This document shows, in pieces, positions 53,078 through 62,397 of a DNA stretch of 64,000 nucleotides (positions are counted from its first letter, which is position 1; each line of letters begins with the position of its first letter). Both the position numbers and the translations under genes were made by a program. The notes beneath the pieces were generated by a model that saw only the letters and a list, made by a program, of their open reading frames with translations, searched no databases and was not told where the DNA came from. The stretch is from assembly GCA_019192445.1 (NCBI GenBank), contig JAHCMK010000003.1, positions 434,001-498,000 on the forward strand. The letters run 5' to 3'. This DNA is from Oceanococcus sp. HetDA_MAG_MS8. GTDB lineage: Bacteria; Pseudomonadota; Gammaproteobacteria; Nevskiales; Oceanococcaceae.

Positions 53078-54442
53078 ATGAATCTGCATATTGTGATTCT
53101 TGCTGCCGGTGCGGGGACTCGCATGAAGTCGGCACAACCTAAGGTGCTGCACTGCCTAGCTGGGCGTCCTTTGTTGGGGCATGTCTTGCACACCGCACAG
53201 TCCTTAACACCGGCGCAAACCCATGTGGTGTATGGCCATGGCGGCGACATGGTGCGTTCCGAGTTTGCCGGGTATGACCTCAACTGGGTGCTGCAAGATC
53301 AGCAGCTTGGGACCGGTCATGCCGTACAGCAGGCCATGCCCGCGATACCAGATGAGGCCCATGTGTTGGTGTTGTACGGCGATGTGCCAGGGCTACAGCC
53401 CGACACTGCGAAGGAGCTGCTGCGAGCGGCTGCCGATGGATTGAGCATCTTGACCGTGCACATGGAAGACCCCAGCGGTTATGGAAGAATTATTCGCTCC
53501 GCTGATGGAACGGTCCAAGCCATTGTTGAGCATAAAGATGCCGACCCAGCGCAATTAAGTGTGCAGGAGGTCAACACCGGGTTTATGGCTGCCCCGGCGA
53601 AGCGGCTGCGCAATTGGTTGGGTCAGCTTTCCTGCAACAACGCCCAAGGCGAGTATTACCTGACCGACTGTGTGGCCTTGGCCCGCGCGGATGAGCAGAT
53701 GGTGGAGGCGGTTCAAACCGCCGACCATATGCAGGTGCAGGGCGTCAATGATCGTGTTCAATTGGCCGATCTTGAGCGCCGTTGGCAGCGTCGCTGTGCT
53801 GAGACCCTGATGCGTCAAGGCGTCACCCTGGCGGACCCGCACAGACTGGACCTAAGGGGGTCCCTCAAGGCGGGAGAAGACTGTTTCATCGATGTGAACT
53901 GCGTTATCGAAGGTGAGGTGCAACTGGGAGCCGGTGTGCGAATCGGTCCGCATTGTGTGCTGCGCAACTGCACATTAGAGAAGGGCGTTGAGGTCAAGGC
54001 CTTCAGCCATATTGAGGGCGCCCAACTCGGTGCTCACTGCGTTATCGGTCCTTATGCTCGACTGCGGCCGGGCACCAAGCTTGCCGAGCAAGTTCGCGTG
54101 GGTAACTTTGTAGAGACAAAGAAGGCTGAGGTGGGTAAAGGCAGCAAAATTAACCACCTGAGTTATGTTGGAGATGCGCAGCTTGGCTCTGGCGTCAATG
54201 TTGGGGCAGGCACGATCACCTGTAACTATGACGGGGTGAATAAGCATCAGACCCATATCGGCAATGATGCCTTCATCGGGTCGAACTCTGCCCTCGTTGC
54301 ACCCGTGTCTATAGGTACCGGGGCGACCATTGCGGCTGGAAGCACCATCACCAAGGATGCACCAGAAAATGCACTCACGGTCGCTAGAACGAAGCAGCGC
54401 AGCATTGCCGACTGGGCCCGCCCCCAGAAAAAACTGAAGTAA
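53078..54442 (+). CDS. glmU: Bifunctional GlcNAc-1-P uridyltransferase / GlcN-1-P acetyltransferase
   Basis: Makes UDP-GlcNAc for peptidoglycan and LPS. The 454-residue protein has the N-terminal pyrophosphorylase domain (ILAAGAGTRMKS, YGDVPGL) and the C-terminal left-handed beta-helix acetyltransferase (VGAGTITCNYDGVNKH). It follows the atp operon as in pseudomonads, but glmS does not follow it. Confidence 0.97.
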   Translation: MNLHIVILAAGAGTRMKSAQPKVLHCLAGRPLLGHVLHTAQSLTPAQTHVVYGHGGDMVRSEFAGYDLNWVLQDQQLGTGHAVQQAMPAIPDEAHVLVLYGDVPGLQPDTAKELLRAAADGLSILTVHMEDPSGYGRIIRSADGTVQAIVEHKDADPAQLSVQEVNTGFMAAPAKRLRNWLGQLSCNNAQGEYYLTDCVALARADEQMVEAVQTADHMQVQGVNDRVQLADLERRWQRRCAETLMRQGVTLADPHRLDLRGSLKAGEDCFIDVNCVIEGEVQLGAGVRIGPHCVLRNCTLEKGVEVKAFSHIEGAQLGAHCVIGPYARLRPGTKLAEQVRVGNFVETKKAEVGKGSKINHLSYVGDAQLGSGVNVGAGTITCNYDGVNKHQTHIGNDAFIGSNSALVAPVSIGTGATIAAGSTITKDAPENALTVARTKQRSIADWARPQKKLK

Positions 54443-54584
54443 ACGTAGGGAAAAACTGACAAAGCTCTTTAGGAAGTCGTACAGATTGTCTGCCTCCACC
54501 TATGAGCGAATGCCGTAGTAGTTCGTGATGCTCGCGTTCCGGCGTGGTGTAACAGCCGCGTCGAGCTAGGCATCAGCTACACGG

Positions 54585-54610
54585 AGCGTAGTTAGCAAGC
54601 TGACTACGCT
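54585..54610. promoter_or_regulatory. 26-bp palindrome upstream of DUF1302 gene
   Basis: AGCGTAGTTAGC and GCTGACTACGCT form a near-perfect inverted repeat (one T-G) with only AA between, 26 bp before the ATG and just before the ribosome site AGAGGAG. Its size and symmetry suit an operator for a dimeric repressor, or a 5' UTR hairpin. The regulator is unknown. Confidence 0.55.
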
Positions 54611-54635
54611 AATCGTTATCAGAGGAGACAACATA

Positions 54636-56579
54636 ATGAAGAACTGGTCCTATTGGGGGACGGCGAGTCTGTTGCTGGGGAGCAGCGCGCTAGCCGTGCC
54701 AGCCTTCGCGGCGACGTATGAGTGGGGCGAGGCCTCACTACAAGTCGATACGGTACTGAGCGTCGGCGCTTCGATTCGCATGGAAGACATGGACGAAGCC
54801 CTCATCGGCATCGCCAATGGCGGTACCGCGCGTTCGGTCAACGGCGATGATGGCAACTACGGTTTCGAAAAGGGAGACTTAATCGCTGGCGTGGCCCAGG
54901 GTACGGTAGACCTAGATTTTGTATCCGGGCGCCGCTGGGGCGCCTTTTCCCGGATTTCCGGCTTTTATAACTACCAAGCGGATCAGGCCGGGAATCTGAA
55001 CGATCGCCTAGCCGCCAATGATGGTTTGGGCCGAGCGCGAGCCCGGGGCGAAGACGAGCTTGGGGATCGCGGCCAAGAGCGCACCGAAATGGAAGGTGAG
55101 CTGCTGGACCTTTTTGCCTGGGCCGATCTAGATGTCCTCGGCCGGCCCATGCTGGTGCGGGCCGGGCGTCAGGTGGTGAACTGGGGGGAGGGCACCTTTA
55201 TTCAAAACGGCCTCAACGTGGTCAACCCCATTGATGTGGCGCGTTTTCGCCTGCCCGGAGCCGAGCTCCGGAATGCTCTTCGCCCCATCAGCATGCTTTG
55301 GGCCAGTACGGCGCTGACCAGCTCGCTGAGTATCGAAGCCATGTGGATCACCGAGTTTCAGGAGATCGAAATCGATCCCCGTGGCAACTACTTTTCCACC
55401 AATGACTTTGCCTCTGACGATGGCGACAAAGTGGTGGTGAGTTTTGGGCGTCGCCAGGACGATAACTCCCGACCCTTTGCCGTGCTCACTCCAGACCCGA
55501 CTGATGACGGTGCCCAGCAGGTGTGGGCGCCGCGGGAAGGCAACCGTATGCCCGAAGACGCTGGTCACGAAGGTGGTTTTGTGCTGCGGTATTTCTCGAC
55601 GGCACTCAATTCCACCGAGTTCGGCCTGTACTACCTGAACTACCACAGTCGCATTCCCTTCGCGTCCGCGATCCGGGGCGATGCGACAACGCCAGGGAAT
55701 CTGAGTGCACCGCTGTGCTCGCAGGACCCGGCTGCTGAGGGTTGTAGGGCCAGCTACTTCGTGGAGTATCCCGAGGATATTTCCCTATACGGCCTGAGCT
55801 TCAACACCAATGGCCCGCTGGGCATTGCGGTCCAGGGTGAGGTCAGCTATCGCCCCAACAATCCGGTACAAATCAGCGGAGCAGAGGTGGTGCTCGCCGC
55901 CCTGGTTCCCGCTGGTTCGCGTTTGCGGCCCGCCGGCGCCGCCCCGGGCGAGACCATCACCGGCTTTGATCGCGTCGCCACGACACAGGCCCAGGTCACC
56001 TTTACCCAGATTTTTGGGCCCAGCTTTGGGGCCGTGCAATGGGTGGTGCTGGGCGAAGTAGGCTATACCCATCAAGACCTCAGCGACGTGCCCTTTAATG
56101 GCCCCGGCGCCGCCCTGCCATCCTGTGCGCAGCCCGGTGGCGCCGCCTTGCTGGCCGCGGTGTCCAATGGCTCCTGTCAGGAACAAGTCGGTGGCGGCTT
56201 CGCAACAAACTCATCTTGGGGTTATCGCTTAGTCAGCCGCCTGGACTACAACAATGTCTTCGGCTCCATCAATGTGTCCCCCCGGGCCATCTTCTTCCAC
56301 GACGTGAATGGCGTGAGCCAAAACTTCAACGAAGACACCATGGTGGCCGGTCTGGGTGTGCGCTTTGACTACCTACAGCGCTGGCAGGCCGACCTCTCTT
56401 ACACCGCCTACTTTGGTGGCCGTACTTTCCGTGGCACCGACCCCGTAGCACCGGGTACTCAACTCAACGAGACCACCTTTGCACCGGGCTCTCCGGATCA
56501 GGCACAGAGCTTCGCAACCTCGGCCAACCCCTTTGGCGACCGCGACTTTGTCTCGCTCTCCGTCAGCTACGCCTTTTGA
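54636..56579 (+). CDS. DUF1302 family exported protein
   Basis: A 647-residue protein with a signal peptide (cleavage near AFA-AT), starting ATYEWGEASLQVDTVLSVGAS. The mature part is rich in alternating strands with aromatic girdle residues and ends in an aromatic residue (SVSYAF), as in outer-membrane beta barrels. DUF1302 proteins usually pair with DUF1329, as here (27 bp to the next ATG), in lipid, sterol or alkane-related loci. The function is not established. A strong GAGGAG-type ribosome site precedes the start. Confidence 0.9.
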   Translation: MKNWSYWGTASLLLGSSALAVPAFAATYEWGEASLQVDTVLSVGASIRMEDMDEALIGIANGGTARSVNGDDGNYGFEKGDLIAGVAQGTVDLDFVSGRRWGAFSRISGFYNYQADQAGNLNDRLAANDGLGRARARGEDELGDRGQERTEMEGELLDLFAWADLDVLGRPMLVRAGRQVVNWGEGTFIQNGLNVVNPIDVARFRLPGAELRNALRPISMLWASTALTSSLSIEAMWITEFQEIEIDPRGNYFSTNDFASDDGDKVVVSFGRRQDDNSRPFAVLTPDPTDDGAQQVWAPREGNRMPEDAGHEGGFVLRYFSTALNSTEFGLYYLNYHSRIPFASAIRGDATTPGNLSAPLCSQDPAAEGCRASYFVEYPEDISLYGLSFNTNGPLGIAVQGEVSYRPNNPVQISGAEVVLAALVPAGSRLRPAGAAPGETITGFDRVATTQAQVTFTQIFGPSFGAVQWVVLGEVGYTHQDLSDVPFNGPGAALPSCAQPGGAALLAAVSNGSCQEQVGGGFATNSSWGYRLVSRLDYNNVFGSINVSPRAIFFHDVNGVSQNFNEDTMVAGLGVRFDYLQRWQADLSYTAYFGGRTFRGTDPVAPGTQLNETTFAPGSPDQAQSFATSANPFGDRDFVSLSVSYAF

Positions 56580-56609
56580 TCCATGCCCCGAACAAACAAG
56601 GACAACCCT

Positions 56610-57974
56610 ATGTTGATATCTGATCACTTGCGGCGGCTGGCGTTGATGCTCGCTGCCACTAGCCTGCCGGCCCTGGCCGCCGTCCCCGCCGAAGAGGCTG
56701 CACGTCTCGGCAAAGATCTCACCCCCGTTGGCGCTGAGCGCGCCGCCAATGCCGAGGGGAGTATTCCAGCCTGGACCGGCGGCTATGACAAAATTCCAGC
56801 CGGCTTTAAGCCCGGTGGGCATTACCCCAACCCCTTCGCGGATGACGAGCCTCTGTTTGTCATCGATGCCAGCAACTATAAGCAGTACGCCGACAAGCTC
56901 AGTCCGGGGCAGATCGCCCTCTTCGAGCGTTATCCGGACACGCGCAAAATGAAGGTGTATCGCACCCGGCGTAGTGCGCGTTATCCGCAGGGGATTTATG
57001 ACGAGACACGCGCCAACGCCACCAAGGTAGAGCTGGTGGACGGCGGGAATGGCTTTCGCGGCACCTCTGGCGGCTATCCCTTCCCGATTCCACAAGATGG
57101 CGTCGAAGCGATCTGGAATCACCTGACGGTGTACAAGGGCGATACCTATGCCACCAGCTGGGCCCAGGCCCCGGTGACGGCTAATGGGGATTACAACCTC
57201 GTCACCTTCGATTACGAATACGACTTCGTCTATGGGCACCAGGGCAAGCGCCCGGAAGAGCGTCAGGACAACCTGCTGTTCTATTTCTTGCAGGCGGTCA
57301 CCGGGCCCGCTCGTCTGGCCGGCTCGATCTTGCTGGTTTACGACTATGCGGATCAGGTGGCTCAGCAACGTAAGGCCTGGGTCTACAACCCCGGTGCCCG
57401 CCGGGTGCGCCTGGCTCCAAACGTGGCTTATGACAACCCCGGGACGGCTTCAGATGGGCTGCGCACCAACGATGATTTTTTCATGTTCAATGGTGCCACC
57501 GACCGCTACAACTGGGAGCTCGTTGGTAAAAAGGAGATGTACATCCCCTACAACGGCTACAAGATCAATGGCCCCGATCTGAAGTTGTCGGATGTGCTCA
57601 CGCCTGGACATGTGAATTCCGAGCATGCTCGTTATGAACTGCATCGGGTCTGGCATGTGCGGGCCACCTTGAAGAAGGGCACCAGCCACATCTACAAGAC
57701 CCGTGACTTTTTCCTGGATGAAGACAGCTTCGTGGTGCATGTCACCGACAAATACGACAACCGCGACAGCCTCTGGCGGGTGTCCGAGCAACATAGCTAT
57801 TTGTACTACGACGTGCCCTTCCTGGCGCCGGGGCTGGAGGTGCACCATGACCTCAACGCCGGACGCTACGTGGCGCTGTCGCTGCGTAACGAGGAAAACA
57901 TCGTCTACAAGCCGATTGAGCGCGAGCCATCGGACTTTCGTCCGGACGCGCTAAGAATGCGCGGGCGTCGTTAA
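56610..57974 (+). CDS. DUF1329 family exported protein
   Basis: A 454-residue periplasmic or outer-membrane-associated protein. I chose ATG 56610 because it has AAGGA nine bases upstream and starts a proper signal peptide (cleavage near ALA-AV); an ATG 27 bases earlier lacks both. Family features: AARLGKDLTPVGAERAANA after the signal, and WVYNPGARRVRLAPNVAYD. The fold of this family resembles the LolA/LolB lipoprotein carriers, so lipid handling is plausible. Ends just before a strong terminator. Confidence 0.92.
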   Translation: MLISDHLRRLALMLAATSLPALAAVPAEEAARLGKDLTPVGAERAANAEGSIPAWTGGYDKIPAGFKPGGHYPNPFADDEPLFVIDASNYKQYADKLSPGQIALFERYPDTRKMKVYRTRRSARYPQGIYDETRANATKVELVDGGNGFRGTSGGYPFPIPQDGVEAIWNHLTVYKGDTYATSWAQAPVTANGDYNLVTFDYEYDFVYGHQGKRPEERQDNLLFYFLQAVTGPARLAGSILLVYDYADQVAQQRKAWVYNPGARRVRLAPNVAYDNPGTASDGLRTNDDFFMFNGATDRYNWELVGKKEMYIPYNGYKINGPDLKLSDVLTPGHVNSEHARYELHRVWHVRATLKKGTSHIYKTRDFFLDEDSFVVHVTDKYDNRDSLWRVSEQHSYLYYDVPFLAPGLEVHHDLNAGRYVALSLRNEENIVYKPIEREPSDFRPDALRMRGRR

Positions 57975-57991
57975 TCGCTCCCTGCGAAGAC

Positions 57992-58019
57992 AAGCCGGCC
58001 TGCGGGCCGGCTTTTTTTT
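57992..58019 (+). terminator. Rho-independent terminator of the DUF1302-DUF1329 operon
   Basis: AAGCCGGCC pairs with GGCCGGCTT (9 bp) around TGCG, followed by an eight-base T run. Confidence 0.93.
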
Positions 58020-58464
58020 GATTATTTGTGCGGGTATTGCGTTTCTCCCACCTCTATCGAGGGGAGTGGAAGCTGTGGGCGGCCAGGACGGGTGTTTCTC
58101 AGGCCGGTAACGGAGGTTGAAGGCATGTTGGCCCATTAGGACCGCTGTCCTCCGCGCCGCTTCGCGGTCCCCTCCGGCGCCTTGCGCTTGGTGTGGCCGG
58201 CTTGACGCGACGTCGTGTCGCGGCAAGCCTCAATCGGCCGTCCGTGGCCGATTGACCACAGTCACTCCAGGCACCGGAGGCGCGCCGGAATGCGGCCCTA
58301 ACGGGCCAACATGCCTCTAACCCACGAGCCGAGAAACGCTGGCCCCTCCGTCGATGCCGGGTTTAACGCTAACTCCACTGTCTGTCGAGGACGCGGATGC
58401 AGACTCAAACAGCCATCTCGGGCGAACCCAGTCCAAGATCCTGCTGCATAGCGAAGCATCTTTT
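58020..58464. other. 445-bp gene-free region holding a multi-hairpin element
   Basis: No convincing coding sequence. Its central half (58115-58322) is the nested inverted-repeat element listed separately. The flanks (58020-58114 and 58323-58464) show nothing I can name. The right flank lies downstream of the DUF938 gene, which runs leftward. Confidence 0.6.
58115..58322. repeat. 208-bp nested multi-hairpin element (MITE-like or structured RNA)
   Basis: Outer arms 58115-58140 and 58297-58322 match as inverted repeats at 23 of 26 positions, and the outer mismatches include G-T wobbles. Inside are GGACCGC/GCGGTCC (58139-58145 with 58164-58170), CCTCCGGCGCC with GGCACCGGAGG (58171-58181 with 58270-58280), a 13-bp hairpin at 58199-58229 with one mismatch, and a perfect 9-bp hairpin CAATCGGCC/GGCCGATTG at 58231-58254. 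Together they fold as a closed multi-branch structure. No clear target-site duplication or known family. Confidence 0.7.
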
Positions 58465-59082
58465 CTATGCCCCTGCGCTTTGGAAATGCAGCAAAAGATT
58501 ATTAGCCGGCATGGGTATCACTTCGGCCAGGTCCAGTCCGGCGTCTTGGGCCAGTTCCGACACTTGGCTCAGCTTACGCAATCCCATGGCCGGGTCTTGT
58601 GCTTTGAGCTGTGCATCAAAGGCGAGATTGGAGGGGCTGGTGGGGGCATCCTCACGCACGAAGGGGCCATAGACCAGCAGCCCTCGGTTCAACTGCAAAT
58701 GGGTCTTCAAGCCCGCAAAGGTGGCCTGGACCTGCTCCCAGGACATGATGTGAAAGGTGTTGGCGGTGTACACCCAGTCCACATCCGCGGGCAGGGCGGT
58801 CCAATGCTCGGCATGGTCTACATCCCAGGGTAATGCTGGTGGAGTGTTACGACCGGGATTCTGCGCCAGCCAGGCCGCGATGCCGGATAGGGCCGATGGC
58901 CGATCGGCGGCCTGCCACAACCATTCAGGCTGCTGGGTTGCGAAGTACAGTGCATGCTGTCCGGTGCCTGAACCCAGTTCCAGAAAGTGCTGCTGACCGG
59001 CGCCGCAGATGCGCAGCAGCTCGGTATGGATGACCGATTTGTTGCGCTCGCAGGCCGGAGAAAAGGGCGGGTTCATGGGCAT
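58465..59082 (-). CDS. DUF938 SAM-dependent methyltransferase-like protein
   Basis: A 205-residue protein of the DUF938 family with a class I SAM fold: ELGSGTGQHALYFA (motif I), DRP in place of an acidic strand-2 end, WVYTANTFHIMSW (motif IV region) and GLLVYGPF. The substrate is unknown. A second ATG two codons in (59076) is an equal start. It lies downstream of the kinase-fusion gene on the same strand, 85 bp away. Confidence 0.88.
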   Translation of the reverse strand: MPMNPPFSPACERNKSVIHTELLRICGAGQQHFLELGSGTGQHALYFATQQPEWLWQAADRPSALSGIAAWLAQNPGRNTPPALPWDVDHAEHWTALPADVDWVYTANTFHIMSWEQVQATFAGLKTHLQLNRGLLVYGPFVREDAPTSPSNLAFDAQLKAQDPAMGLRKLSQVSELAQDAGLDLAEVIPMPANNLLLHFQSAGA

Positions 59083-59167
59083 CTATAAATAAAGCCTGTG
59101 AGGCAGGGGTTGGTTGTCCTGCTGGGTATTGCTGGTGCACCCCATCTGGCAGGAGGCGAAGCGGGCC

Positions 59168-62100
59168 TCACGCCTCGGCCAACACGGCTTGAATCCCACG
59201 TCGATTGCGCTCCCAGCTCTGGGCGCACTCTTGTTGAATATAGTCCTGAGCGGCTTCTACGTCCCAAATGGCTTGGCGTTCCAAAGCGAAGGGGACTCCA
59301 CATAGGCTCAGGCTCTTGAACTCAGACGTCGCCAAGGTTTGCAGGCGTTGCAGCGCCAGATCCTCCTGCCCCAGCAAGGCGTGCACGGTGCTGGCTTCCA
59401 GCAGCCGTTCGGCACCCTCGATGTAGTCACGTTCAAGAGGCTGCGTTGCGAGGATATCCGACACCAGAGTCGTTGCCTCTCCCGTACGGCCCAGCAGAGC
59501 CAAAGCCTTGGCCATGGTACTGCGGCGCGTTTGGCTATCGGACTCGGCGCGCCAGCGCGTGATCTTTTGCAGGGCGGCTTCGGCTAATTCCTGAATCTCG
59601 GCTTGCGGCGCCCGGGCCGCATGCAGCGCCAGCGCGGCACGCAACTCTGGGGGCTCACGCCCATGGCCGGAGGAGGGCTTGCTTTGATCCTTGGCCTCAT
59701 CGACCAAACGCCGTACTTGCTCCCAGTCCCCTTCCCGCCGGGCTAACTCAATGTCGACGTAGACCACCATGTTCTTGTAGTGAGCATTTTCCGCAACCGC
59801 GGAGCGTCCAGCCCGAAGAAAGGGAAGATGCCCGCTAAGTTGATAAGCAAAGCTGGCGATCTTGACCGCCGCGTCACTGTTCTGACCGAAGCGTTCAGCC
59901 ACCACCTGCAGCGTCTGGACGGCCTCAGCCCCACGTCCTTGAAAGGCCAAAATTTCCGCCTTGGTTTCCAGTGCCACCATGGCGGAGGGGTCCTGGTCAA
60001 TGATTTCATCGAGGATCTCGAAGGCCTCATCTACGCGGCCGATCCGTCGCAGCATGTAGGCATAAAACATGGCCGATTCGGTATTGCGCACCAGTTGACG
60101 GCGAAACGGGGCCAGTATTTCGACCCCTCGGCGTGGGTCGTGGTCCAGGTAGTACCGCCGAACCGCCCGCGCCGTTGCCAGCTTCAGTGGCGGCGTATCT
60201 TGGGCTTCGAGCACGCTCAGATGCTTGGCGATGATGTCTTCAGACTCCGCGCGGGTGGCGAAGGAGAACCAGTAGTCGCGTGCGGCCTTGAGCAAGGCCA
60301 ACAGATGGGCGTCGATGAATCGAGGGTCCAGGCTCAGCGCCCGGTCGAGGGCCTGGGCCAGCCTGTCGTCTTCGGCTAACCCTAAACCCTGCTTCCAAAG
60401 TGCTAAAGCCGCCAAGTAGGCCTCATAGGCCGCATTGTTGGCTGCGGCATCGGTGGGTGTGGCGAGCTGCGTGCCCAGTCCGCTGGCGAGGGCCTGGGCA
60501 ATCTGCGCTTGCACGGCAAAGAGGTCGCTGCGCGTTCCTTCAATGGCCTGGCCCCATGTGGCCTCTCCACGAGCGGCATCCACAATTTGCAGGTTGACCC
60601 GGACTTGCTCACCCAGCTGCTGAATGGAGCCACGAACGAGTTGATCGGCGTTCAGGGCCTCGCCGATTTGCGGCGACGGTGCGCCGACCAAGCCCAGAGC
60701 ATCCAGATTTTGTCCATGGACCAAGCGAATGCCGTCCAGGTTGGCCAAGTCCGCCATCAAGGCATCTTGAAGCCCGCCCATGACCGTTTGGGTTTGGGCG
60801 TCCAGCCCGAGCAGCTCGAAAGACAAAATAGCGACCCGCTGATTCGCAGATGTCAGGTCTCCGGCAGGAGAACTCCCGAGGTGGTTCGGCGGACTGGACT
60901 GCTCGCCTCCCCAGATCATCCAGGTTATGCCGCCCAGAGCCAGCAGGAGCATCGCCAGGGCCAGAGCCGGAGTGCGCGAGGGCGTCCGCACAGTGGAGGG
61001 CTGTTCAACAGCAGACTTTGGCGACCCGAGCGCTTCGCCGGGCTTCCAGGCGCGCAGCCGTTGGGCCAAGGCTTCCATGCTGGAAATCCGTCTGGACGGC
61101 TTGCCTGCACAGGCCTCAGCAATGATCGCGCGCAGGCCTACATCCTCAACATCCTCTTCCCAGCCTGCGGCTAGCGGCTCATTCAAATTGCCGATCACAA
61201 GCTGGTACAAGAGGATACCCAGGGCATAAATATCGGACTGCTCCGAGAACACGCCCCCTTTCAGGACTTCCGGCGCCATGTAGGCCGGTGTGCCGCTGGT
61301 TGATGGGTCAGCCAGTACGGTCTGGGTAAACCCCATTACGGTCACGCCCACCTGATCCAAGCGGTCGCGGCTCTTCACCGTGCCACTGCCAAAATCGCAG
61401 AGCAGCAGCCGGAGTTCGTCCGTACCATCTTCGACCAGTAAATTCCCGGGCTTAATGTCCTTGTGCATCACGCCCAAGGCATGTGCGCGCGCTAGCGCAT
61501 CGGCCGCTTCAGCTACGATCATCAGACGCCGCTGCAAGGGCAATTGCGCGGGGCCGCCATGGGCGTTCAGCCAGTCGGCCAGGCTGCCCTTGGCATACCA
61601 GGGCATCTGAACCCAGGCCGGGCTGCTGTCAAAATTCCACTCCAGTAATGGCACCACCGGGAATTCGTGGCCCAGTTCGTTGCGCAGCACCTTATTCAGA
61701 GTGACCTCGCGCTTGAGAGCTCGCTGGGCGCGTTCATCCAGAGCCAGCTTGACCACCCGGCGCTCGTCTGTGGCTGCATGCCGCACCCGCCACAGCTCAT
61801 TGGCTGGTCGAGTTTGCAAGCGCTCTTCTAGTAACCAATCCGGCAGATTGGGCAAACACTGGCCGGCTTCGAGCTCCAGACGTGTGCCCGGATCGTCCCG
61901 GCCTTCAATCTCGATGGGTACATCTAATCTATAGCCATAGCCGTGCACCGTACGCAGCATGGTCTTGCCATGATCCGCCAACACTTCACGGATTCTGCGG
62001 ATCGCCTGCGAGAGCACACCGTCGGTCACCACGCGTCCGGCCCAGACGGTGTCAAAAATTTCTTCCTTGGTAACTAGCTCCCCTTCTGCGCGCAGCAAGC

Positions 62101-62356
62101 AGAGCAACACAGCCAGCGGCTTGGCCTCCAAGGCAACCGCCGCGCCATCCACAACCAGTTCATGGTTGCGTTCATCGAGTTCGGCGTTGGCGAAACGCCA
62201 TCGCAGTGGTGGGCTGTCCTCGGTCGACGGGCGATCTGATGCTTGCATCTCGGGTCCTTGGCCAAGCGCGGAGTCATTGGCGAGACTTCCGAGTGTAGCC
62301 GAGGCCTTCCATCCAAGAGAAAAGTCGGAGTCTTTGTCGGTCACAGAGTTGACCAT
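59168..62356 (-). CDS. Winged-helix / Ser-Thr kinase / TPR membrane fusion protein
   Basis: A 1062-residue regulator. Residues 51-148 are an OmpR/CadC-type winged helix (TKEEIFDTVW, VLSQAIRRIRE, VHGYGYRLD). Residues 175-437 are a Ser/Thr kinase: Lys203 (VVKLAL), HKD 298-300, Asn305, DFG 321-323, APE 361-363. The glycine-rich loop is not recognisable, so ATP binding may be atypical. One membrane helix is at 463-482. Then comes a TolB-N/FlgO-like domain (RVAILSFELLG..., 507-600) as in CadC-like adenylate-cyclase relatives, and helical TPR-like repeats to the end. The DNA-binding and kinase domains would be cytoplasmic and the repeats periplasmic. ATG codon 37 is an alternative start. Confidence 0.85.
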   Translation of the reverse strand: MVNSVTDKDSDFSLGWKASATLGSLANDSALGQGPEMQASDRPSTEDSPPLRWRFANAELDERNHELVVDGAAVALEAKPLAVLLCLLRAEGELVTKEEIFDTVWAGRVVTDGVLSQAIRRIREVLADHGKTMLRTVHGYGYRLDVPIEIEGRDDPGTRLELEAGQCLPNLPDWLLEERLQTRPANELWRVRHAATDERRVVKLALDERAQRALKREVTLNKVLRNELGHEFPVVPLLEWNFDSSPAWVQMPWYAKGSLADWLNAHGGPAQLPLQRRLMIVAEAADALARAHALGVMHKDIKPGNLLVEDGTDELRLLLCDFGSGTVKSRDRLDQVGVTVMGFTQTVLADPSTSGTPAYMAPEVLKGGVFSEQSDIYALGILLYQLVIGNLNEPLAAGWEEDVEDVGLRAIIAEACAGKPSRRISSMEALAQRLRAWKPGEALGSPKSAVEQPSTVRTPSRTPALALAMLLLALGGITWMIWGGEQSSPPNHLGSSPAGDLTSANQRVAILSFELLGLDAQTQTVMGGLQDALMADLANLDGIRLVHGQNLDALGLVGAPSPQIGEALNADQLVRGSIQQLGEQVRVNLQIVDAARGEATWGQAIEGTRSDLFAVQAQIAQALASGLGTQLATPTDAAANNAAYEAYLAALALWKQGLGLAEDDRLAQALDRALSLDPRFIDAHLLALLKAARDYWFSFATRAESEDIIAKHLSVLEAQDTPPLKLATARAVRRYYLDHDPRRGVEILAPFRRQLVRNTESAMFYAYMLRRIGRVDEAFEILDEIIDQDPSAMVALETKAEILAFQGRGAEAVQTLQVVAERFGQNSDAAVKIASFAYQLSGHLPFLRAGRSAVAENAHYKNMVVYVDIELARREGDWEQVRRLVDEAKDQSKPSSGHGREPPELRAALALHAARAPQAEIQELAEAALQKITRWRAESDSQTRRSTMAKALALLGRTGEATTLVSDILATQPLERDYIEGAERLLEASTVHALLGQEDLALQRLQTLATSEFKSLSLCGVPFALERQAIWDVEAAQDYIQQECAQSWERNRRGIQAVLAEA

Positions 62357-62397
62357 GGCGACCGGGTCTTTTCGTATGCGGTGGTGGCCAAGCCCTA

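Noticed and set aside
58115-58322. Multi-hairpin element as a CRISPR array or integron attC site
   Set aside because: There are no regularly spaced direct repeats, no integrase or cassette genes nearby, and no attC-type core sites that I can identify.
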